64,000 nt of DNA. Origin: Thalassotalea sp. ND16A (GTDB lineage: Bacteria; Pseudomonadota; Gammaproteobacteria; Enterobacterales; Alteromonadaceae). Within the stretch, counting starts at the first letter, position 1. The number at the start of each line of letters is the position of its first letter. The notes under the pieces were generated by a model. It was given only the letters and a program-made list of their open reading frames with translations. It searched no databases and was not told the origin of the DNA. Positions 27,633 through 36,388 of this stretch are shown in pieces. Location: NCBI RefSeq assembly GCF_000764205.1, contig NZ_JQDZ01000067.1, forward strand, positions 17,496 through 81,495. Reading direction: 5' to 3'. Made by a program: the position numbers and the translations under genes.

Positions 27633-29669
27633 TTATATTATATTCACTGGCAGTTCTATGGTGAAACGACTACCCTCGCCCAACACGCTGGAAACATCTA
27701 AAAAACCTTTTTGCTCCTGGATAAACTGTTTGGCTTCAAATGCGCCAATGCCCATACCGGCATTACCTTTGGTGGTGACAAAGGGTTTAAATAATTCGTT
27801 TTTTACAAAAGAATCACTCATACCACAACCATTATCCTCTATGATAATAAATAGCCTATCCTGCTGTATTTTACCAATAATATTAACAATGCCGAGATCA
27901 GAACAAGCATCTTGGGCATTTTGCAGCAAATGGGTTAACACCGAACGCAATTGACTTTTATTGGTAACAATATTGAGTTCAGGGTCGCAACTCATTGCTA
28001 CTTTCGGCAATTGCTGGTTTCTGATTTCCACAATTTCATTGAGTAGGTTATTGATACCTACTTTCACATTACCTTGCTGTTTATTTTCTTCGCTCTTATT
28101 GCGCAACTGTAAAATCACTTTATCTAAACGATCATGAGCGGTATTTACGGTGTCAAAAACGTCAGCGACAAACTCGGGATTATCTCTATGGTGTTCAGCA
28201 TTGGTATTGATTAACGCTAATTGTGCCTGAATATTTTTTAAATCGTGGAGCACAAAAGCCGACATTCGGTTAAACATAGCAAACTGCTGGCTCTCAGCCA
28301 GTTGCATTTGTGCTTGCTGTAAGAATAAATAATTGGCTAATTGCTTAGAGACTGCAAATAAAAAATCTCTGTCTTCCCAGTTTAAAAAAGCTTTATCGTT
28401 TGGCGCAGGCAAAATAAACAAGCCAAATAGTTTTTGTTGTTGATATACGGGTACAATCACTTCCAGATTGGCGTTGAGTAAGCTGTCGGGGTTAAAGTGC
28501 AACAGTGGATAGTGTTGTTTCGCGTGCTGGTATTCTCGAACATCAATCATCCAGTGTTGCTCGGCACAATATTCACATATTTGTGTGAGCGCCGCTAAAT
28601 GCGGTTCACTCAATATTAATCCTCTTTGATTAAATAATTCGAACTTGTCGGTGCTGTTTATTTTTACAAAGGCACAATCGGACACTTCTAAGCTTGACGC
28701 CATAATTTGGCATAAATTGTCAAAAATATCGCCATCTTGATGGTCCTCAAGAGCAGAAGTTACTTTCAACCATTCATCTCGATATTCATATTTATTGGCA
28801 AAAAAGTGTTTATTGATAAAAACTTTAACTTTTCGCCTGAAACTGTTGGTGATGAATAACACCGTCAAGGCTAAAAATCCTACCGCTAAAAATAAAACGC
28901 TTAATACGTTACTCCATTCACCCTCGATATAACGGAGAACATAGCCGGCAAACGCCAGTAATAACAAATATCCGCCTGCAATTGCTAGCATAGAGCTGTA
29001 AAAGACCACTTCACGGGAGACAAAAATATCTGCGCTCAGATTTTTAATGCGCTTACTGCTTAATAAAAAAAATGGCATCAATAATGCCGCAATATAACCA
29101 CGAGAAAACCACAAATTGAAATCAATTTGATTGATTAGTGACCCTTGTGCGTATAAAACAAAGTCAAATACCACCAAGCTACCTAAAGCGATCACTAACG
29201 GCCACAACGACCAGCGAACTTTCGCTTCCGCATTTCGATATAGTTGTTCTAGCAATACCAATGGATATAAATTCATTGTCAGTAATACAATAAACACCAG
29301 GGAGTAATTTAACAGATAAAAAATTGAAATGGTGGCCACAAGAATGCCAGCCAGCCAAAGTAGTAAAAACTGGGCAACGGCCCTACGAGCTAAAAATTCT
29401 GATAAGGTTTTAGGATTAACTCGAATGCTAAACAATAACAGGGTAAATGCCGCCAGCTTAATGGTTTCAATGGCAAAAATAATTGTTAACGATAAGCCAT
29501 GGTATAACTGCAGAGCACTAGCTAAATTTGCGATTAACACGGTCACTATGGCCACCAGCATTAAATTACTGGTAAACGCTTTTTGTTTGGTGGCGAGTAA
29601 AAGTAAAGAAAATAGCAAGTAGGCAATAGAGGCTATTGAGTAACCTATTAATCCAAATAAATCCATCAT
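27633..29669 (-). CDS. prsK: Membrane sensor histidine kinase PrsK
   Basis: About 678 residues: roughly eight to ten N-terminal membrane segments (to residue 285), a GAF-like domain (about 300-450), then the kinase core with H-box VLHDLKNIQAQL, N-box LTHLLQNAQDA and G-box IIEDNGCGMS. The architecture is that of XrtA/PEP-CTERM histidine kinase PrsK. It phosphorylates PrsR, encoded 26 bases downstream. Codons TTG-ATG-ATG occur at the start; ATG 29669 is chosen. Confidence 0.93.
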   Translation of the reverse strand: MMDLFGLIGYSIASIAYLLFSLLLLATKQKAFTSNLMLVAIVTVLIANLASALQLYHGLSLTIIFAIETIKLAAFTLLLFSIRVNPKTLSEFLARRAVAQFLLLWLAGILVATISIFYLLNYSLVFIVLLTMNLYPLVLLEQLYRNAEAKVRWSLWPLVIALGSLVVFDFVLYAQGSLINQIDFNLWFSRGYIAALLMPFFLLSSKRIKNLSADIFVSREVVFYSSMLAIAGGYLLLLAFAGYVLRYIEGEWSNVLSVLFLAVGFLALTVLFITNSFRRKVKVFINKHFFANKYEYRDEWLKVTSALEDHQDGDIFDNLCQIMASSLEVSDCAFVKINSTDKFELFNQRGLILSEPHLAALTQICEYCAEQHWMIDVREYQHAKQHYPLLHFNPDSLLNANLEVIVPVYQQQKLFGLFILPAPNDKAFLNWEDRDFLFAVSKQLANYLFLQQAQMQLAESQQFAMFNRMSAFVLHDLKNIQAQLALINTNAEHHRDNPEFVADVFDTVNTAHDRLDKVILQLRNKSEENKQQGNVKVGINNLLNEIVEIRNQQLPKVAMSCDPELNIVTNKSQLRSVLTHLLQNAQDACSDLGIVNIIGKIQQDRLFIIIEDNGCGMSDSFVKNELFKPFVTTKGNAGMGIGAFEAKQFIQEQKGFLDVSSVLGEGSRFTIELPVNII

Positions 29670-29874
29670 CAACTCATTGTTGTTATTTTTAAATCAAGCA
29701 TTGCTTAAGGATAGTTGATAATAACCATTTTGCTTAATGCAAAACGGTGCAAACTTTGAAAAAATGCTCATTATTTCAACAAACAAGCTCATACCTTAAC
29801 TCATTGGTTGACAGTAACTATCTGATGGTTAAAATGGCATTTGCAAGTCTCAGTCATTTGACTGTCTTTTACAA

Positions 29875-29951
29875 CCACCCGTAGCTCAGCTGGATAGAGC
29901 GCGCCCCTCCGGAGGGCGAGGTCAGAGGTTCGACTCCTCTCGGGTGGGCCA
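29875..29951 (+). tRNA. tRNA-Arg (anticodon CCG)
   Basis: A complete cloverleaf of 77 bases: acceptor CCACCCG/CGGGTGG, D arm GCTC...GAGC, anticodon stem CGCCC/GGGCG around loop CTCCGGA (anticodon CCG), T arm AGAGG-TTCGACT-CCTCT, discriminator G and an encoded CCA tail. It reads the arginine codon CGG. Confidence 0.96.
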
Positions 29952-30060
29952 TTCCATTAACGTTCTACTCGCTTTAAGCATTGCAGTTTTAACGACTTCA
30001 CCAATATTTACTACCATAAATGGTCATTGAAATATGACTGCCGCTTTTTTTTGTCACCAT

Positions 30061-30076
30061 TGGTGTAATTACACCA
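30061..30076. promoter_or_regulatory. Perfect 16-base palindrome, possible operator
   Basis: TGGTGTAATTACACCA is a perfect inverted repeat, and a further CACCA half-site directly precedes it (30055-30059). It lies 220 bases before the flippase start and about 85 bases before a TGGCAC element. That spacing is typical of an enhancer site for a sigma-54 activator such as PrsR. The -12 element after TGGCAC is poor, so the link to PrsR is only a suggestion. Confidence 0.45.
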
Positions 30077-30280
30077 GCTCAGGATGCGAGATAAGATTCA
30101 CTATATTAAACTTGGTTTTAATGCAGAAAACCGGGAAAAATGACTATTAAAGCAGTGCAATGGCACAAAAATTTGACCAGATTAATTTTATCGCTACAGA
30201 TCTTAATCCTTTTTTTTATAAGTTCACTACACTAAAAAGAAAGGAATTCTCTATTAGAATAAAATTAACAAAGATAATCT

Positions 30281-31783
30281 ATGTCATCACAACACCCTAC
30301 GTCCTTATCTGACGAAGTCATTAAAGGCACCAAGTTCTATGTTGCCATGCGGTGGTGCATCAGGGGGCTTGGCTTTATCAGCTCAGCAATTTTGGCCAGA
30401 CTCCTGGTGCCGGAGGATTTTGGCCTTGTGGCAACCGTACTTGTCATCTTCGGCCTGGTCTCGCTGTTATGTGATTTTGGTGTTAACTGGGCACTGATTC
30501 AAAATAATAAAGCAACGGATGAGCATTTTCATACCGCCTGGACCATCCGTCTACTGCAATCCGTGGTGGTTGCCGGCCTTTTGACGGCGTTCTCCCCCCT
30601 AATAGCCCAGCTTTATGGCGATATAAGGCTGGAAATGATCTGTCAAATTCTAGCCCTTGGCGCCTTGCTCAGGGGCTTTGAAAACATCGGGACGATTAAA
30701 TTTCAGAAAGAGATGAAATTTTCTCAGGATTTTTCCTATAATGTTCTGCCCAAAATTATTTCCACTTGTATCACCATTGGCTTGGCTTTCTATTTCAGGT
30801 CATATATGGCTTTGGTTGTTGGCACCTTGTTAAGTAATCTTGTCATGGTAGTGGCAAGCTATCTGGTAATTAAATTCCGGCCAAAATTCTGTTTTACAAA
30901 AATCTCTGATCTTTGGTGTTTTTCGCAATGGGTTCTGGTGCGTAATGTCGCGGAATATATCAGCATGCAAGGCGATTTGATTATTCTCTCATTTTTATCA
31001 ACACCAACAAAAATAGGCTATTACAGATGGGGCACCGAACTGTCCTTTTTAGCGATCACCGAAATCCAACAACCGTTTGGCCGGGCTTTGGTTCCGGGGT
31101 TAGCCAAAATCAAGGATGATCATGACCGGCTCATTGCCGCCTATTTAAAGGCGCTATCGATGATGACGATGGTTGCGGTTCCAGTTGCCTTGGGCTTTGG
31201 CGCGGTGTCGCATGAATTAGTGCCACTGTTTTTAGGTGGTGGCGACAAGTGGACGCCGGTGGTGCCGCTGATAGAGTCCTTGGTATTCTTCGCCATGTGT
31301 ACATCAATGTATGGAATTTCAGGTAATCTGCTGATCATCTCTGGCGATGTCAAATACACTGCTTACATATACTGGATTCAGGCAGTGATAACGATGCTTA
31401 CCATTTATCCGGCCTTTTATTTCGCCGGCATTCAAGGAATCGCTTATTCAAGGGCGCTGATTGGTATAGTGATGTTTCTTGTGGTCAGTGCCCTGGTGGT
31501 GAACAGATGCAAGGTGAGCTTTAAGCAGATCATCAATGTTGTTTGGCGACCGGTGACTGCGGGGGTGCTAATGTTTACCATTCTCATCAATATCTCCCAA
31601 ATTGGCATCCTTGATAACGTGCTGGTTTTATTGTTCAAGATATTCCTGGGTGCAATTTTATATATTTTATTTACTCTCATATTATGGGGGTTAGCGGGAA
31701 AACCAGATGCCGCAGAAAAAGGGATTATTGCGCATATCAAAAAATATTCCTTTAATAATTGGGTAAAGGAGAAAATGAGATGA
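30281..31783 (+). CDS. Second oligosaccharide flippase, WzxC-like
   Basis: A 500-residue MOP-superfamily polysaccharide transporter. The opening GTKFYVAMRWCIRGLGFISS and RLLVPEDFGLVATVLV match WzxC-like lipid-linked oligosaccharide flippases, with 12-14 hydrophobic segments. Its ATGAGATGA end couples it to the glycosyltransferase gene that follows. The base composition is richer in GC than the main locus, consistent with separate acquisition (visual impression). Confidence 0.9.
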   Translation: MSSQHPTSLSDEVIKGTKFYVAMRWCIRGLGFISSAILARLLVPEDFGLVATVLVIFGLVSLLCDFGVNWALIQNNKATDEHFHTAWTIRLLQSVVVAGLLTAFSPLIAQLYGDIRLEMICQILALGALLRGFENIGTIKFQKEMKFSQDFSYNVLPKIISTCITIGLAFYFRSYMALVVGTLLSNLVMVVASYLVIKFRPKFCFTKISDLWCFSQWVLVRNVAEYISMQGDLIILSFLSTPTKIGYYRWGTELSFLAITEIQQPFGRALVPGLAKIKDDHDRLIAAYLKALSMMTMVAVPVALGFGAVSHELVPLFLGGGDKWTPVVPLIESLVFFAMCTSMYGISGNLLIISGDVKYTAYIYWIQAVITMLTIYPAFYFAGIQGIAYSRALIGIVMFLVVSALVVNRCKVSFKQIINVVWRPVTAGVLMFTILINISQIGILDNVLVLLFKIFLGAILYILFTLILWGLAGKPDAAEKGIIAHIKKYSFNNWVKEKMR

Positions 31784-32820
31784 GCAACAATGATAGCAAG
31801 GAAGTGTCGATAGTCGCCTTTCCCAAAAGTGGCATAGCCTATAATGAAGCGCTTTATCAGGCCTTAGAGAGCCAGGGAGTCAAGGTTACGGAAGGGGTGT
31901 TTGCCGGTCGCTGGCTGTTAAAAAATTTAAAGAAATTTGATAGTGTTCATCTGCATTGGCCGTCTTTTTTCTATGCGACAAAAAAAGGCATGCTGTCAGA
32001 GGTTATAGCTTTTATAAAATTCTGTTTGTTTCTGCTCTACATTAAAATTAAATGCAGTTCATTATATTGGACGGCACATAACCTTTATCCACATAACCCC
32101 AGTTCAACACCATTTATTGATAAAATAGCCCGGTGGCTGGTAATTTTATTATGCTCAAAGGTATTTGTTCACCGAGAGACCGCAGCTAAAACTCTGATTA
32201 ATGAGTTTCCACTGGTAAAATCGAAATTGAAAATAATTGAACACGGCAGTTGGGTCGACTACTATCCCAAAACGATCACCCGTGTAAAAGCACGATCTTA
32301 TTTTAATATTGCAGAAGATCAGACCGTATATTTATTCATTGGCTTATGCTCGAAATATAAAAATGTGCATCTGCTAACAGAAGCTTTCGAATATCTGCCC
32401 AACAATTCCATGCTGCTGATTGCCGGCAAATTTCAGGATCAGGACTATTATAAAAAAGTCATTGCTTCACTGGGCAAGATAACTGAGAAGAAATTCCACA
32501 TCGAGGCAACATTCATTCCAGATGAGAAGTTGCAAAATTACTTATTGGCTTGTGATGTTGTGGTCTTGCCTTACGAAGAATCCCTAACCTCCGGTGCCGC
32601 GGTTCTTGCCTTAGGGTTTGGACGGCCGGTAATTGCCCCCAAACTGGGTTATCTTACGGATATCATCACTGATGATTGTGGTATCTTATATCATCCCAAT
32701 GAAATAAAGGAATTAGTTTCCGCGATGGAAAAGTTTCCGACCAGAAAATATTCAGAATGTAAAATTTTGGAAAATGCCTATGCTCTTACCTGGGATAGTG
32801 CCTGTGACGCTTTAAAGTAG
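31780..32820 (+). CDS. Glycosyltransferase, GT4-like
   Basis: A 346-residue GT-B glycosyltransferase. Motifs include SVHLHWPSFF, FIGLCSKYKNVHLLTEAF and the donor-site segment LPYEESLTSGAAVLALGFG. ATG at 31780 overlaps the flippase stop by four bases and follows AAAGGAGAAA; the open frame extends a further seven codons upstream. It forms a two-gene unit with the flippase. Confidence 0.88.
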   Translation: MSNNDSKEVSIVAFPKSGIAYNEALYQALESQGVKVTEGVFAGRWLLKNLKKFDSVHLHWPSFFYATKKGMLSEVIAFIKFCLFLLYIKIKCSSLYWTAHNLYPHNPSSTPFIDKIARWLVILLCSKVFVHRETAAKTLINEFPLVKSKLKIIEHGSWVDYYPKTITRVKARSYFNIAEDQTVYLFIGLCSKYKNVHLLTEAFEYLPNNSMLLIAGKFQDQDYYKKVIASLGKITEKKFHIEATFIPDEKLQNYLLACDVVVLPYEESLTSGAAVLALGFGRPVIAPKLGYLTDIITDDCGILYHPNEIKELVSAMEKFPTRKYSECKILENAYALTWDSACDALK

Positions 32821-32826
32821 TTATCA

Positions 32827-32916
32827 ATGAATGCTATTATTTTTTGTTTTATGGTTTTCTTCGCTGCCTTATTTCCCTATTATGTTGTTTATCAGACAAA
32901 TTTTAATGCATTATGA
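32827..32916 (+). CDS. Possible 29-residue membrane peptide
   Basis: A short frame from ATG at 32827 to TGA at 32914-32916 encodes one hydrophobic stretch (AIIFCFMVFFAALFPYYVVY). Its stop overlaps the ATG of the next gene (ATGA), as in coupled genes. It could be a real small peptide or the surviving start of a lost glycosyltransferase or membrane gene. No family recognised. Confidence 0.3.
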   Translation: MNAIIFCFMVFFAALFPYYVVYQTNFNAL

Positions 32917-33590
32917 TGAACGATAAACCTCGAGCCATTGCTCAGCAAATAGAAAAAAAGCAACAATGCCACGCGATTCTGGCAGGTAATTTGGTCGCCA
33001 AGCCGGAAATTCGCTATCGCGCTAACCCGGTTGTACCTATAGCGGAATTTGTTATTGCCACCAACCATTCCTGGTTTGATAAGAAATCAAATTCCTATAA
33101 AGACTGGACCAGTTATCATGCCTGTCACTTTGAAGGACAGCATGTAGAAAAGCATTTTTTGCATGCTGACAAAGGTCAGTTATTACTCATCCATGGCGCT
33201 TTAGCAACCTCAGATAAAACATCAAAAGATTTCATCCAGGTGGAATCGCTGTCATTATTAGGCAAAGGCATACACAGTGGCATTAATCAGATCATTTGCA
33301 ATGCCACGCTTAGCTCAGAAGTGAAATTAGTGAAAACCGAAAATAACGTTAGCCTTGCCGAATTTACCGTCAGCATAAATGAGCCAGGCTTTGTCGAATC
33401 AGATCATCATTTTAACGGTCAAAAAATTCAACGCTTGGTTCACCTTTGGGGGAAAACTGCAGAGTACTTTGCCGGTAAAGTTAAGGATAATGAACAGTTA
33501 TTAATTACAGGTAGCGTAAGCTATGTTAGTAATAACAAACAGCAACAGTTTATTGATGCCAAACGGGTTATAATCTGCCCAACGAAATAG
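32913..33590 (+). CDS. Protein with two SSB-like OB-fold domains
   Basis: A 225-residue protein with two tandem domains resembling single-stranded DNA-binding protein. Domain 1 (about 18-110) has AILAGNLVAKPEIRYR and FVIATNHSWFDKKSNS, close to the SSB pattern of LIGNLGxDPExRY and ATN. Domain 2 (about 120-225) has NATLSSEVKLVKTENN and EFTVSIN. No acidic C-terminal tail of housekeeping SSB is present. It may bind single-stranded nucleic acid, but its role here is unknown and it has no DNA-metabolism neighbours. Confidence 0.65.
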   Translation: MMNDKPRAIAQQIEKKQQCHAILAGNLVAKPEIRYRANPVVPIAEFVIATNHSWFDKKSNSYKDWTSYHACHFEGQHVEKHFLHADKGQLLLIHGALATSDKTSKDFIQVESLSLLGKGIHSGINQIICNATLSSEVKLVKTENNVSLAEFTVSINEPGFVESDHHFNGQKIQRLVHLWGKTAEYFAGKVKDNEQLLITGSVSYVSNNKQQQFIDAKRVIICPTK

Positions 33591-33649
33591 GCATGTTATT
33601 GTTCTGTTAACACGCCATATAAAAAATTTAACATCAAGTAAACCGTCTG

Positions 33650-34312
33650 ATGAAATACATAAATGAAATTAAATTTATTGGTATCTTTTTACTAATAAGT
33701 GCTGCTATTGCCCTAATTTTTCAGTTTTCCGGGTTCATAGATCAATTCGATCAACGCTGGATAGAGCAAAATATCCATGACAAAGGGCAGTCAGGGCTCT
33801 TGTATTTTATTGCCGTAATTGCTTTGGCAACGAGTGTCGGCCTGCCAAGACAAGTAGCCGCCTTTGCTGCAGGCTATGCCTTCGGTATTTGGCAAGGTAC
33901 AGTGGTTGCTACATTTGCCGCAGCGTTAGGTTGCGGCCTTAGCTTTAGTTTTGCCCGCTTTATTGCCAGACCAATGGTACTCAAGCATCTAAATGACAAA
34001 GTCGAAATTTTTAACCGCTTTTTACAGCACGATACCTTTCAAAAAACGTTTATCATCCGCTTAATACCTGCTGGCAATAATTTCTTGTTAAACCTGGCGG
34101 CAGGTGTTGCTAACATTAACGCCTTTCGATTTATTAGCGGCTCGTACATAGGCTATTTTCCACAAATGGCGATCTTTGCTTTGGCGGGCAGTGGCGTACA
34201 ATTAATGTCATATTGGCAGATTGGCGCCAGTGCTCTGTTAAGTGTTATTGCTATTTTGTTGAGCTATCGATTGTATCGCAGATATGAATCAGATCTACAA
34301 ATTAATAACTAG
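33650..34312 (+). CDS. VTT-domain (TVP38/TMEM64, DedA-like) membrane protein
   Basis: A 220-residue inner-membrane protein with five to six hydrophobic segments and the VTT core: SVGLPRQVAAFAAGYAFG followed by GCGLSFSFARFIARP and IRLIPAGNNFLLNLAAG. Family members are proposed lipid scramblases or transporters in the envelope. A good hairpin terminator follows the gene. Confidence 0.85.
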   Translation: MKYINEIKFIGIFLLISAAIALIFQFSGFIDQFDQRWIEQNIHDKGQSGLLYFIAVIALATSVGLPRQVAAFAAGYAFGIWQGTVVATFAAALGCGLSFSFARFIARPMVLKHLNDKVEIFNRFLQHDTFQKTFIIRLIPAGNNFLLNLAAGVANINAFRFISGSYIGYFPQMAIFALAGSGVQLMSYWQIGASALLSVIAILLSYRLYRRYESDLQINN

Positions 34313-34324
34313 ATGGAAAGTAAA

Positions 34325-34358
34325 CAAGAGGTAGCTAGTTTGGCTGCCTCTTGCTTTT
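34325..34358 (+). terminator. Rho-independent terminator after the VTT gene
   Basis: CAAGAGGTAGC pairs with GCTGCCTCTTG (one G-T pair) around a short loop and is followed by CTTTTC. It lies 13 bases after the VTT stop and before the convergent gene remnant. Confidence 0.75.
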
Positions 34359-34368
34359 CAGATAAAGG

Positions 34369-34644
34369 TTAAACTAAGGAGGTTAACATTTCTTCAGCAT
34401 AACTGACCAAGGGCTGGTTGTTTCGAATTTTAGCGACATAATCGGGGTTAGCGATAAACGGCCGACCAATTGCGATAAGATCAAACTGGTCTCTCTCTAT
34501 TGCTGTACTTGCCGTTTCAGCACTGTAACTACCGACACCTACTAAGGTTTGATTATAGTTAGCTCTAACATAACTAGAAACACGACCCCCTAAGTAGTCA
34601 AATTCCATGCCATCATCAAAAATACCAATATGCAGAAAGGGCAA
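34369..34644 (-). pseudogene. Remnant of an old-yellow-enzyme (NemA-like) gene
   Basis: The 91-residue frame corresponds to the C-terminal quarter of an alkene reductase: LGGRVSSYVRANYNQTLVGVG, FDLIAIGRPFIANPDYVAKIR and SYAEEMLTSLV are typical of the FMN-binding end of the family. The N-terminal three quarters with the active-site histidines are missing; the frame begins just inside the dsbA terminator. It is therefore a 5'-truncated pseudogene. Confidence 0.85.
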
Positions 34645-34669
34645 ACAAAAAAAGGCCCCGTAGGGCCTT
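34645..34669 (-). terminator. Rho-independent terminator of dsbA
   Basis: On the minus strand AAGGCCC-TACG-GGGCCTT forms a seven-base stem followed by a run of T residues. It lies about 28 bases after the dsbA stop codon. Confidence 0.85.
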
Positions 34670-34696
34670 AGTAAAATAGTATCAAGTTGTTGAATA

Positions 34697-35332
34697 TTAT
34701 TTCAGCGTTAATAAATGCAAAACAAGATTTTTATAGTCATTTAAGAAATCCTTTTTATCTAAGCCGCCAGCTTCAACTTTGTATTTTCCATTGACAATAA
34801 TCGTTGGTACGCCAGTAATAGCGCCTTTACGTGTCATCTCGTCCTGGAATTTTTTCATTTGCTTGGCTTTTGAATTAACCCCGAAGCTGCTCATCAACTT
34901 CTCAAATTTTTCGCCATCAGCGCCAACACTTTCAAATAACTTGCGTAACTCTGCAGTCGAAGCAAGAGGTTTACGTTGTACTTGAATGGCATCAAACATT
35001 GCCGCAACTAAGGTTTCTTTTTGCGGCATTTGCATTGCAACAACCAAAGCCTTAGTGATATTAAATTGCACTTCCGGACTGGCCGCTCGTAAAAAATCTA
35101 CGTGGTTTTTTTCAAAGCTAGAGCCTGCAGGTAATGACTTGGCAATGTCTTTCATTAATGGCTCAAAGCGTAAACAGTGAGGACAGTAGAACGAAAAATA
35201 CTCGCGCACTTCTGGTTTAGCACTCACTTTTTCGTTAACGACGGAGTAATGCGTACCTTCTTTATAATCGGCAGCTTGTGAAGCGAATGGCACGAGTAAG
35301 GCCACAAATATCATACTGATAAATTTTTTCAT
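34697..35332 (-). CDS. dsbA: Periplasmic thiol:disulfide oxidoreductase DsbA
   Basis: A 211-residue protein with a signal peptide (about residues 1-20, ending FASQA) and a thioredoxin fold with active site CPHC at residues 50-53 in FSFYCPHCLRFEP; the cis-proline loop is GVPTIIVNG. It introduces disulfide bonds in exported proteins and is reoxidised by DsbB. It lies downstream of srkA, the same order as in Escherichia coli. Confidence 0.95.
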   Translation of the reverse strand: MKKFISMIFVALLVPFASQAADYKEGTHYSVVNEKVSAKPEVREYFSFYCPHCLRFEPLMKDIAKSLPAGSSFEKNHVDFLRAASPEVQFNITKALVVAMQMPQKETLVAAMFDAIQVQRKPLASTAELRKLFESVGADGEKFEKLMSSFGVNSKAKQMKKFQDEMTRKGAITGVPTIIVNGKYKVEAGGLDKKDFLNDYKNLVLHLLTLK

Positions 35333-35395
35333 ATTTTCTAAAATCCTTGCATATTTTTATCTGTCTATTTGGCATCGGTAATCGTTAACCTTGAT

Positions 35396-36388
35396 TTAAA
35401 AATGCTGGTTCAAGCTTAAACTTGGCTCTTGTAAAACTGCATATTGCTCTTTTAACATTAAAATCTGCTGTTCCCAATACTTCTCGGTATTAAACCAGGG
35501 AAAGTTACGGGGAAATGCCGGATCTTGCCAGCGCTTAGTTAACCATGCCATATAGTTAATTAATCTCATTGTTCGCAATGATTCTATCAGTGATAGCTGG
35601 CTATGTTCAAATGAAAAAAACTCCTCATAACCCAAAAGCAGTGTATCCAATTGTAACAGCTTGTTTTGTCGGTCTCCGGAAAGCATCATCCACAAGTCCT
35701 GAATCGCAGGGCCAGTACGGCAATCATCAAGGTCGACAAAGTGTGGTCCGGCATCGGTCCAGAGGATATTGCCGGCATGGCAATCGCCATGTAAACGGAT
35801 CTGGGTTTGTGGTTTGTATTGTCCTGCAGCTAACTCGATCACCTGATCCAAAATGGTAAAAAATGGTGTCTGCAAACCCGGACTCACCATATCGCCAGCA
35901 CGAATTATCGTGCGAGCTTGCACTAAACTTTCTTCCGTACTTATCATTGGCCGGTGCACAAACGCTTGCTGGCTGGCAACGGCATGAATGCGCCCGACAA
36001 AGCGCCCCATCCATTCAAGTTGGTCTAAATTATCCACTTCAAAAATACGACCGCCACGGCAAGGGAATACCGCAAAATAAAAGCCTTTATGGCTAAATAC
36101 ACTTATCCCGTCACGAACTAGTGGTGCCACTATCGGTAATTCTTCTGCGGCCAGTTCAAGGGCAAAATCATGCTCTTCCACAATGGCGGCTAACGACCAA
36201 CGGTTCGGACGATAAAACTTGGTAACATATTTAATGTTGTCATCGTCATGAAACTGGTATACCCGGTTTTCATAACTATTTAATGCCAGCAATCCGCTGG
36301 CTACACTAAATCCCGCCGCTTCCAAACCATCAATAATGGTGTCGGGATTAAGTGTGCTAAAACTAAAATCTGCCAAGGGAGCCGCCAT
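35396..36388 (-). CDS. srkA: Stress response kinase SrkA (YihE/RdoA)
   Basis: A 330-residue aminoglycoside-phosphotransferase-fold protein kinase. Catalytic motifs are visible: IRLHGDCHAGNILW (Brenner-type motif with Asp) and HFVDLDDCRTGPAIQD. The N-terminal part YENRVYQFHDDDNIKYVTKFYRP holds the ATP-binding lysine. The family counters envelope stress-induced death, and the adjacent dsbA fits that envelope-stress context. Confidence 0.93.
   Translation of the reverse strand: MAAPLADFSFSTLNPDTIIDGLEAAGFSVASGLLALNSYENRVYQFHDDDNIKYVTKFYRPNRWSLAAIVEEHDFALELAAEELPIVAPLVRDGISVFSHKGFYFAVFPCRGGRIFEVDNLDQLEWMGRFVGRIHAVASQQAFVHRPMISTEESLVQARTIIRAGDMVSPGLQTPFFTILDQVIELAAGQYKPQTQIRLHGDCHAGNILWTDAGPHFVDLDDCRTGPAIQDLWMMLSGDRQNKLLQLDTLLLGYEEFFSFEHSQLSLIESLRTMRLINYMAWLTKRWQDPAFPRNFPWFNTEKYWEQQILMLKEQYAVLQEPSLSLNQHF

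Larger units (their letters stand above)
29673..30280. other. Intergenic region with tRNA-Arg and a palindrome
   Basis: This 608-base stretch holds no protein gene. It contains tRNA-Arg at 29875-29951, a perfect palindrome at 30061-30076 and, at 30161-30166, a TGGCAC element. The upstream part (29673-29870) must carry the prsK promoter and the tRNA promoter, but neither can be pinpointed by eye. Confidence 0.6.

Noticed and set aside
30161..30178. Sigma-54 promoter TGGCAC-N5-TTTGA
   Set aside because: The -24 element is perfect but the invariant GC of the -12 element is missing, so I mention it only as context for the palindrome.
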